From Zygnema cylindricum (lineage: Eukaryota; Streptophyta; Zygnematophyceae; Zygnematales; Zygnemataceae): DNA of 47,239 nucleotides. How positions within the stretch are numbered: the first letter of the stretch is position 1; every line of letters starts with the position of its first letter. The notes under the pieces are model-generated. The model searched no databases. It was given only the letters and a program-made list of their open reading frames with translations, and was not told the origin of the DNA. The stretch spans positions 1-47,239 of the forward strand of contig JBBHKE010002036.1 in assembly GCA_037447655.1 (NCBI GenBank), written 5' to 3'. A program made the position numbers and the translations under genes. Shown one piece after another: positions 12,731 through 19,943 of the stretch.

Positions 12731-12781
12731 TTCCGTGGTAGATACGTTGTGTTCTCCCGTGCTGTCGGGTCACGAGGAAAA

Positions 12782-12793
12782 GCTCTGATAACA
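12782..12793 (-). other. Primer-binding site of the outer element (initiator Met tRNA)
   Basis: The minus strand reads TGTTATCAGAGC one base inside the 5' LTR, one mismatch from TGGTATCAGAGC. It confirms the minus-strand polarity and assigns 12795-13294 as the 5' LTR. Confidence 0.85.
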
Positions 12794-12794
12794 A

Positions 12795-13294
12795 TGTAGA
12801 AGGGCAAAATAGTATCCCACAACACACTATAATGCACAACGGAAAGACTCCAAAGATCTCCCCGTAGCAACAGCAAGACTACACAGCACTGACAGATAGA
12901 GGTCAAGCTTTATTAATCGGTAGGAAGATTACAGGTTGATAGCTCATTGCAAAGGTCTACTCCAAGAGTGTGTATTTTTACTACGTCTGCTCCACTATTT
13001 AAACTAACTAGCTGCTAGTCAACCTAATACTGTACAAGTGTACACGTGAACCTTCACGGTCAACCGAGATCTTTCCAAAATATCTTCTAGAACTATACAG
13101 TTAAATCTACGTACTGCGGCGTTGCTATGCTGCCACGTTTCGCTGCTATGTTGCGCTTCGCTATTCTACTAAGTTGCTATGCTGCTATGTTGCGCTGGTC
13201 TGGAATCGCAACTGCGCTGCTCTGTAACCGCAACTATTATAACCGCAACTATAGCAGTCTGGTCTGTAGCCCTTAAGTACCCAACTCTGTAACA
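12795..13294 (-). repeat. 5' LTR of the outer gypsy element
   Basis: A 500-bp copy of 479-964 with TGT...ACA ends intact. It carries a small tandem duplication (TATAACCGCAACTAT) relative to the other LTR. Confidence 0.9.
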
Positions 13295-13642
13295 GGAGTA
13301 TTGTACCGAATCGCCACCTTTTGTACTACACAGTACGTATTGTACAGAATTGCCAACAGTAAACGTACCAATGACGCATTTTGTACAATATAATATTTAA
13401 ACACTTCCTCAATGACGCTAATAAAATCGTACCTATATTAGCTCAAAAACATAGTAGTATTAATTCTATTTTCTGTCCAAGGGGAGTAATTGAGGGGTGT
13501 CTTAATAGCGACTCCCGGTGCACCACCGTTACACTAATTAATTACTCTAAGTCGGTGGCGACCTTTTTTGACTAAAAATCACAAAATATTGTTAGGAACA
13601 CTATTTTAAAACGTGGACTAAATCTGCAACGTCCCTCTACAC
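13295..13642. other. Intergenic gap between LTR element and MITE
   Basis: AT-rich DNA with several GTAC-containing words and no gene that I can support. The 64-codon plus-strand frame at 13381 shows no recognisable protein. Confidence 0.5.
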
Positions 13643-13644
13643 TA

Positions 13645-14197
13645 CACCGCTAATCGTTATTAGCGTAGAAGTTTCTTTAGCGTACATTGAAAATTACCGT
13701 GGTTTACGCTAATTAAGAATTTGAAAATTTTGAAAAAAAACATATATTATAATTGTTTAATAATTCTAATTTGGGTCTTTGAAAAAAATATATGTCGGTC
13801 GCAAACATGCTTACACTAATATAGGTATTCGTACAAAATCTGACAAATCATACACAAATCGTTCACACAGTCGAAACGTGGTTGCTGGACGAATATTTGC
13901 GATCGTGATGTTTGACAACCCGATTAGACCCCCTTTTTGGGCGCACATTCTCATGCTTCCGCGGCTACTAAAACTCATTAATCATACTTTTTCACTTAAA
14001 AAGGTACAATTTTGTACAGTCTGACACTGTCCGTACACCACACAAATTAATTGATGGCGTACTTCCAGTTTGTACGGTACTAAAAAATTAACCCTATATA
14101 GAGTAAAGAAAAAAATAGAATGAACTACGCTAATGGAGAATATAAAAAAAAAGCGGGGCGGAATTAGTGTACACAACGCTAATAGCGATTGGCCGTG
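13645..14197. mobile_element. TA-flanked MITE, copy A1
   Basis: Ends CACCGCTAATCGTTATTAG and its inverted partner, flanked by TA on both sides (13643-13644, 14198-14199). It is about 553 bp and AT-rich, and aligns along its length with copy A2 at 41525-42067. Terminal repeats plus a TA duplication point to Tc1/mariner-type mobilisation. It encodes no transposase. Confidence 0.85.
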
Positions 14198-14199
14198 TA

Positions 14200-14746
14200 G
14201 CATTGAGAATCTTCACTAAAATCCAAAGTTACATTGGCACACGGCCTTAAAGAAAACAAGTGCATGAAGTGTACGCATGCCATATAATTGTGGCACATCA
14301 AGAGAAACTTTTGCACAACACGGATTCAATTCATATTTATATGAAATGAGGGTATTTATCGGACATTACATTTTGAACACCTCGAATCCGTTAGGAGGTG
14401 ATTGTCATACGAACACATTTAAAAATATTTTGAAGAATCTTTCATTAGGTGGTGCCAATAACCAAACTTTTGCCAACGTGCTTTAATGAGGTTGAAATCA
14501 CATAGCTTAGTCTTCAAACATTAAAAATCAACAAATATTCTTCAAGCCCAAAATCTGAATGAAATATTTTCACGGGCAAGCCAAAATGAAGATTTGTAAA
14601 AGCCTAAGAAATTATCACATTTGTACGTACATACTACATCATTGTACTGAATTTGTTGTAATGTTTCAAAATCTGAAATTCCTTCCGCTAAGGTGAACGG
14701 ATGGCAAAAGGAACGTCAAAAATATCAAATTTTCTCGTGGCTTTTA
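14200..14746. other. Intergenic DNA before the TRIM array
   Basis: I see no gene or clear repeat in this stretch. Confidence 0.4.
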
Positions 14747-14884
14747 CTAGATTTGCATCTATTTTATTTTTGCGAAATTCGTGATTCAACATGTCCCACA
14801 CTAGAGAAAATTGAACAAGCTAAGGCTAAAACCTAGGACCTTTCACTTAAGCTGCTAACGCGCTCACCATTGAGCCACCAACTT
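14747..14884 (-). mobile_element. Inverted TRIM LTR remnant with tRNA-like core
   Basis: On the minus strand this is the 3' two thirds of the same LTR found in the plus-strand array. It contains a 72-nt tRNA-like segment (14884 to 14813) with A box TGGCTCAATGG and a CTT triplet (14851-14849) at the anticodon position. It meets the first plus-strand LTR fragment head to head at 14884/14885. Confidence 0.65.
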
Positions 14885-14969
14885 TTGGAGGTCATACGTT
14901 TGAGCCCTCGCCGACTCAATTCTCTTAGTGTCGAAAACGCCAAATCTCGGATTTTGCTGGAATCCAACA

Positions 14970-14982
14970 TGGTATCAGAGCC
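14970..14982 (+). other. TRIM primer-binding site, initiator Met tRNA type
   Basis: TGGTATCAGAGCC directly follows the AACA end of LTR1. It matches the standard plant iMet primer site exactly. The equivalent sites at 15202 and 15465 carry two or three changes. Confidence 0.85.
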
Positions 14983-15084
14983 TACGAGATTGCAGATGGA
15001 TTCACTAGCCTCTTTGTGAGGGGGGCTGTTGGATTGGCACGCGGATGGCGAATCAACACGTCGAAGCAATGGGTATGGACCCGT

Positions 15085-15156
15085 CAACTGGTGGCGCAGT
15101 GGTTAGCGCGTTCACATCTTAAGTGAAAAGTCTGAGGTTGGAGGTCTTGTCGGTTC
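15085..15156 (+). ncRNA. tRNA-Lys(CUU)-like cloverleaf inside TRIM LTR2
   Basis: The 72 nt fold as a tRNA. Acceptor CAACTGG pairs with TCGGTTC at six of seven positions, counting G-U. The D stem is GCGC/GCGC. The anticodon stem TTCAC/GTGAA is perfect around loop ATCTTAA, with T33 and anticodon CTT (15118-15120). The T stem TGAGG/TCTTG pairs fully with G-U allowed. The A box TGGCGCAGTGG (15092) fits the polymerase III consensus. The B box here is degenerate (GGTTGGAGG). A functional tRNA is unlikely; an internal pol III promoter or structured RNA element is more plausible. Confidence 0.65.
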
Positions 15157-15339
15157 AATTTTCTCTAATGTGGGACATTCGAATTTCACGCAAATCTAAC
15201 ATGGTGTCAGATCCAACAAGGTTGCAGATGGATTGATCGGCCTCGTTGTGACGAGAGTGTTGAATAAGTACGCAGATTTCAGTTGAACAAGCTGAAGTTG
15301 CTCGAAATAAATGGGTATATATGCGCATGGTTGAACATC

Positions 15340-15411
15340 AAGCCGGTGGCGTAGTGGTTAGCGCATTCACAACTTAAAATAAAGGTCCAAGGTTCGAGCC
15401 TTAGCTAGTTC
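15340..15411 (+). ncRNA. tRNA-like module inside TRIM LTR3, with intact A and B boxes
   Basis: Again exactly 72 nt. The A box TGGCGTAGTGG (15347-15357) and B box GGTTCGAGCC (15391-15400) both fit consensus with tRNA-like spacing of 33 nt. The D stem and most of the T stem pair. The anticodon position reads CTT (15373-15375), but the 3' half of the anticodon stem is mutated. Of the modules here it is the best candidate for pol III factor binding. Confidence 0.65.
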
Positions 15412-15602
15412 AATTTCTCCAAATATGACACATGCCGAATCCCGGATTTTGCGGAAATCTAACATGGAATCGGAGCCAACGGGGTCGCAGGTGGATTGAT
15501 TATCCTCCTCGTGAGGGGTGTGTTAGATTGGTACTCGGATGTCTGTTGAACACATTGAAGCCGCTCGAAATAAATGGATATGGACCCGCTAGGCTCAACA
15601 TC

Positions 15603-15674
15603 GAGTTGGTGGTGCAATGTTTAGCGTGTTCACAACTTAAGTGTAAAGTCCCAGGTTGAAGTCCTACACGGCTC
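15603..15674 (+). ncRNA. tRNA-like module inside TRIM LTR4
   Basis: 72 nt. Acceptor GAGTTGG pairs with ACGGCTC at six of seven positions, although both strands differ from LTR2. At acceptor pair 3:70, A-T in LTR2 is replaced by G-C here. The anticodon position reads CTT (15636-15638). The D arm is weakened to G-U pairs and the B box is degenerate. Confidence 0.6.
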
Positions 15675-15727
15675 AAATTTCCCAAGTGTGGGACATGCCG
15701 AATCCAAGATTTCGCGGTAATCTAAGA

Positions 15728-16877
15728 GCGTCCACCTTGTCCCAAGAGGACCAATTGTAAATATGCAAAATGTGATTATGTCCTCTTTGAGGACACTAGG
15801 TACAAAGTGGATGAATTGAGTGATTGTGTCGCGAACGCAAAAAAACAAAAACTAGGGCGATCAATATTTACACCTATATGGTTGGAAATTTGCCCAAATA
15901 TCGACACATCTCTAATAAACATATTATAATAAAAAAATATATGTATATATTAGGATTGGTATGAAAACGTACGACATTAAGTAAACAACCTCACCTTTTT
16001 GCTAATAGAGTTCAACTTTTGTTGCAAAAAAGAAAAACAAACATAAATATATAGAGCATCTGAGGCATTTTTAAAACCGCTTATCGTGTATCGTCAAATT
16101 ACAGCCGAAAATACTCCACTGCAGTTCATACACATGCGTTGACACATGTCCAAAACGACAAAATTAAACGTCGTAAAATGCTCGACAAAACTAAAACGCC
16201 GTCAAACGCCTTTATTTCTTTCGCGATGTTAATTGTGGCTCATCACAAGTTTGGCATTTTGCAATTAGCCGCGTAGCCATGACAAACGAATAGATGCGGG
16301 TGCCAACCGTAGACAATTGATTCCACCGTATAGTACTGTACGGATCAGCTGATTTTCATATTCTCCAAAACCATACCTTGACTCGTTTTCGAAAGACAAG
16401 CACACTGAATTCATTTTGGAGTTATCAAACCGTATGTACCATACTCTTGACTTACTTAGTTGTTAAAGGATGCTAAAGGTACGGCTCCATGTAACTTGTA
16501 ACTTAGCAAACTTACTTTGTTTTTTAGGAAGGATCTAGCGGACCCGGATTTCAGGTGTCTCTATGTGTTTACTCGAAATTGTTACTTAACTTTGTGACGA
16601 TTGTATACGTCGACAATGCTCGTGAGGGTTGTCAACGAGTACAATCTGTCTTATAGCACCGTATCTTTTGAAACTTTTTGATGCGTCGCAAGACACGTCG
16701 TTATTTTTGAAACAGTTTGGTAATCTCGCATATCATTGCGTGACATCGTAGACGTACAGCCTTGCAGCCGTGGCTGTACAACATGCCTTTGCGTAAACCT
16801 CTCACGTCCGAACCCCATGACTTCGCAGATTTTTCACCTTCGGATATTTTTCACCTTTAAGTGAAATGACACTGCAC
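15728..16877. other. Intergenic DNA without recognisable genes
   Basis: AT-rich sequence between the TRIM array and a MITE. I see no open frame with a recognisable protein and no strong repeat. Confidence 0.45.
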
Positions 16878-17360
16878 CATAGTTCAAAAGTTGGTGAAAG
16901 TACACTAATAAAATATGCCTATTGTACGCAAAAAATACAATGTACCCTTAAGACCCATATTGTATTGGCCGCAAAATAAAATAAAATAGTAACAGGGTTG
17001 AGTTGCACATGGATCGATAGGGAATTAAACGTCATGTCTAAATTTGAAAAAAAAAACGGACAAAAAATTCTTTTTCTGTGAGTTTTGAGGTACTTTTTAT
17101 TTATACCATCAGATTCGGACAATTGGACGATCTCAGATCAAAGTAGCGATCTAAGAAGATCACATGAAAAGCCCATAACACAACTTACGATAGGACTATC
17201 GTCAGATTCGGACGATCGGACGGTCGCTGATCAAAGTAGCGGTTTAAGAAGATCACATGAAAAGCCCATAACACAACTTACGATAAAGGCGCCTACAAAA
17301 GGCCTACAATAGAAACGCCTACTTTTGAACTATGATAAAAACGCCTACTTTTGAACTATG
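16878..17360. mobile_element. Second MITE family, copy F1 (CATAGTTCAAAAGT ends)
   Basis: The ends CATAGTTCAAAAGT and ACTTTTGAACTATG form inverted termini. The interior matches the reverse complement of F2 at 42164-42469. Inside, a block of about 87 bp (from about 17107 and again from about 17195) is tandemly duplicated, and the last 25 bp (CGCCTACTTTTGAACTATG) also occur twice. The target duplication is unresolved. Confidence 0.75.
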
Positions 17361-18747
17361 GTTACTAACTGTTAACGATGGGTTAACGATGTACTTCCCT
17401 GTAGATTTGGTGGCTGGCGTACTTTTGCACCGCCAATTTAAAGTACACAAATATGATCGTACGTACACAATTTGTACACTTTCTTCCGTGGTTTTTACTT
17501 TTTACGACTTCGCGACGATTTTGAAGAGGGTGAGAAATAAATCAACGAGGTGAAATCGTAGCCGTGCCTTGGGTAATAAGCATGCTTCTCGCCGTGTGGA
17601 AGATCTGGCCACGTCAGCCTTGGACGGCCAGCCCATGCCAGCCGACCCTCACACGTGCGAACATTGCAGCGACCGCGTGACTGCAGTCTTCTCGCGGCTT
17701 ATGCCGAACTTCCATTTTTCGGTATCCGTATCGGTATTGATTTGCCGATGGAGTTTCCGTACGACAACCGGAAGAATTGGATGAGTTTCTCCGTGTTTTA
17801 TTTATGGTTGACGTCCATTCGAGAGAAGTGGCTAGGGAGTATTCTTGCTTCTCTTCTCTTTTTTTTGTTTGCCATGCACGGAGATGGTTTACCGTCGCGC
17901 TTTGGTAATAAAGTCTTGGTTTTTTTGCTTCTCTCCTTACATCTTTTTATCGTCAGTGTTTGTTGGTTGCTTCAGAGCGAGTGGCGGGTTTAAGGTGTCT
18001 GCTTTAGAAGTTTTTAGCCATGGAATTTCGACTCTATAGTTTTTGTTTTGGATACGCTATTTTATTGTTCTTTCTGTGCTTGCTTGTCCCTTTCAAAACA
18101 TGACTGCTTGTCCTTTCAACCTGTTTTATTTTTTTTAAATGCTTCCGACTCGCGTTCGGTTGCCTCTCTTTTTGTTGTTCACGGTTTACCTTGTGCTTCT
18201 TTAATAAAATCTTACGGTTTTACACTTTGCTAGTACAACCATAACTCCCAAAGCTGTCTACAAGTGGACGGTAGAAAGGGAATTAGCCTCTGTTTGTGAA
18301 ACTAAGTACTCAGAATGACTTAGTTGAGGGATGAAAAGAGGCAATCACTTTTGAAAATCTGGCAAAATATTCTCGTTTTCGGGCGAATCAATTGTACTTG
18401 TAACTAAGATACAACTAGAAAACTGTTTAGTTAGTTATGTTTTTTTTTTGTTACTTGTTAGTTTTCTCCTTTGATGTTTTGTTTGCGGGGTTTTGCTTTT
18501 TTTGGGTGTTTTCGATTTCCATGCCATTCTTTCGTATTTTCGTCGGTTTTGCCTTGATTTTCCTTTTTGTTTATTCCCTAGTCATGTGGTTTTTTCAGTT
18601 TCAGCAATGCTACTTCCTTTTGTTCCTATAGACTCAGATGGTTTACCATCGCGTTTTTTAATAAAGTCGGCCCTATTACTAGAAAACTGGGAACAACTTA
18701 TAACCCAGTAATTTGAGTGGTGCTTACGGCAGATTGTTAGATCAGTA
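17361..18747. other. Intergenic stretch with three copies of a GGTTTACC...AATAAA motif
   Basis: Near 17885, 18182 and 18640 the sequence repeats GATGGTTTACCRTCGCG-like words followed within about 20 bp by AATAAAGTC or AATAAAATC. Between them the DNA is T-rich. Plus-strand frames of 60-112 codons here show no recognisable protein. These may be decayed copies of a transcript end. Confidence 0.4.
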
Positions 18748-18960
18748 CGCCGTGAAATCGCTAGCAGTGTTTATGTCTTTTTAGCCCGTTAAAACATCTT
18801 TTCTCCATAGACTCGTGTGCGATTTATGATTAGAGACCACCAATCGGAAGATGAGAACCTTGACTTTCAATCAAACCGTAGGATGTTCAATCCGACAAGT
18901 GTGCAAAGAGAAGATGTTTTAAGCGGCTAAAAAAACATTAGGACTAAGCGATTCTCGGTG
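18748..18960. mobile_element. Short MITE, copy G
   Basis: Imperfect inverted arms of about 55-60 bp (18748-18805 against 18900-18960) share TTTTTAGCCSGTTAAAACATC-like sequence. The outer ends CGCCGTGAAATCGCT and CACCGAGAATCGCT resemble the TA-flanked MITE family. TA precedes the left end, but AA follows the right end. Confidence 0.6.
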
Positions 18961-19157
18961 AACCTCGCAACCTGTTATCTATACCTTACTTTCTTGTCCA
19001 ATACAATGGCACAGGAAATTTTAGCGTCAATAGTGACAAGCAGGTTGTGTATGACATTGTTGTCTTTTAGACCTTACCTTATCACGGTGATTACAATGCT
19101 ATGACATACAGGATGAAATTGTGATAGAAATAACATTCTTTCATGAGAAGACGTTAT

Positions 19158-19559
19158 TCACAAAGTAAAAATACACGCAGTTAATCCCAATATCTGGCAT
19201 AAGTGATAAAAGCATGAATCCGTTTCTCCAGAGTACAGTAAAACTCCAATGTTCTCGAAAGCTCTCGATATAAAAAAAGTTAACACAACAAGAAAAAATA
19301 TTTCACGCCCGATGTAATGTGAAAAACTATCCAATCTCCCTCCAAAATCCGGCCTCCTAACGACAGAAAAAAATAAAATAAGCAAACTCCTCCCTAGAAT
19401 AATTACAGCACCACTAATAGTCATGCAAGTCTCAAGAGGAAAATAATTTTTTCCAGCTAAAGCACTTTCCCTGTGGTAGGGAGTCGATAAACTATTTGTA
19501 ATGTTGCTTTCATTATTATCATTTACCTCAACTTTAACATTTTCAATTAGATCAATCAT
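19158..19559 (-). CDS. Hypothetical 133-codon frame with hydrophobic segments
   Basis: I do not recognise this frame. The N-terminal third is polar (NVKVEVNDNNESNITNS). The rest holds two or three hydrophobic stretches (MTISGAVIILGRSLLILFF, EIFFLVVLTFFISRAF), so a product would be membrane-bound. It lies about 385 bp beyond the ZML stop codon on the same strand. It could be ZML 3' UTR, a relic or chance. No splice support is visible. Confidence 0.2.
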   Translation of the reverse strand: MIDLIENVKVEVNDNNESNITNSLSTPYHRESALAGKNYFPLETCMTISGAVIILGRSLLILFFSVVRRPDFGGRLDSFSHYIGREIFFLVVLTFFISRAFENIGVLLYSGETDSCFYHLCQILGLTACIFTL

Positions 19560-19785
19560 AACATCTTCATATTTTCAAACTTCACACTATTCCACACATA
19601 ATTCTCAAACTTTTCCACACTATACCCATAACTTTCCTGATCTCTAGATATTTCCATCTAATACCTGTTCTAACTACAATGCAAACTGCCAGATTTGACA
19701 AAACCCGGGCATATACCAACTACCGACAAACAGTATTTTACCTACGGATAGAAAAAAAAGGGCTCAATCCCGCTATATCTCAACA

Positions 19786-19925
19786 AAGAGTCCTCTTTTG
19801 AACAAAGAGTCCTCCACTGAAAAAAGAGTCCTCCAATGAAAAAAGAGTCCTCCAATGGACAAAGAGTCCTCCAATGAACAAAAAGTTCTCCAATGGACAA
19901 AGAGTCCTCCAATGAACAAAGTGGG
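19786..19925. repeat. 20-bp minisatellite in the ZML 3' flank
   Basis: About seven copies of a 20-bp unit based on AACAAAGAGTCCTCCAATG, with variation at the GAAC/GGAC/GAAA positions. It starts about 20 bp beyond the ZML stop codon, so it is probably in the 3' UTR. Confidence 0.85.
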
Positions 19926-19943
19926 TTTTCAAAGGACAAGTGT

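Larger units (their letters stand above)
479..13294 (-). mobile_element. Degenerate Ty3/gypsy chromovirus LTR retrotransposon (outer element)
   Basis: Two direct repeats of about 490 bp (479-964 and 12795-13294) bound a minus-strand gag-protease-RT-RNaseH-integrase-chromodomain series. Domain order puts it in Ty3/gypsy (Metaviridae), and the C-terminal chromodomain puts it among chromoviruses. It carries two large insertions: a second LTR element at 2573-6798 and an unidentified 1377-bp segment at 10347-11723. Without them the element is about 7.2 kb. Several in-frame stops and frameshifts mean it is not autonomous now. No convincing 5-bp target duplication is visible: ATATT lies before 479 and GGAGT after 13294. 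Confidence 0.9.
14885..15727 (+). mobile_element. Tandem TRIM (miniature LTR retrotransposon) array
   Basis: The array reads LTR1 (partial, to 14969), internal 14970-15026, LTR2 15027-15201, internal 15202-15257, LTR3 15258-15464, internal 15465-15520, LTR4 15521-15727. LTRs start TGTTGGATT or a variant and end AATCTAACA or a variant, which are short inverted termini. Each internal domain of 56-57 bp starts with an iMet primer-site variant (TGGTATCAGAGCC, TGGTGTCAGATCC, TGGAATCGGAGCC) and ends, in the first and third, with a purine run such as GTGAGGGGGGC. There is no coding capacity. Shared LTRs between units suggest unequal recombination between LTRs. LTR2 lacks about 30 bp present in LTR3 and LTR4. 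Confidence 0.82.

Noticed and set aside
15340-15411. Stand-alone tRNA-Lys gene
   Set aside because: It recurs at the same place in each TRIM LTR, has mismatches in the acceptor and anticodon stems, and lacks a terminator-like T run directly after it.
14813-15674. Ordinary tRNA-derived SINE tandem array
   Set aside because: The repeats have TGTT...AACA LTR-like termini followed at once by an iMet primer site, with a purine run before the next terminus in two of three internals. SINEs do not have these features, and there is no poly(A) or simple-repeat tail.
17655-17993. 112-codon plus-strand frame as a gene
   Set aside because: No recognisable domain, a T-rich hydrophobic composition expected from the base content, and overlap with the GGTTTACC repeat region.
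19786-19925. Possible CRISPR array
   Set aside because: Units of about 20 bp are contiguous without unique spacers, and the context is a plant gene 3' flank. It is a minisatellite.
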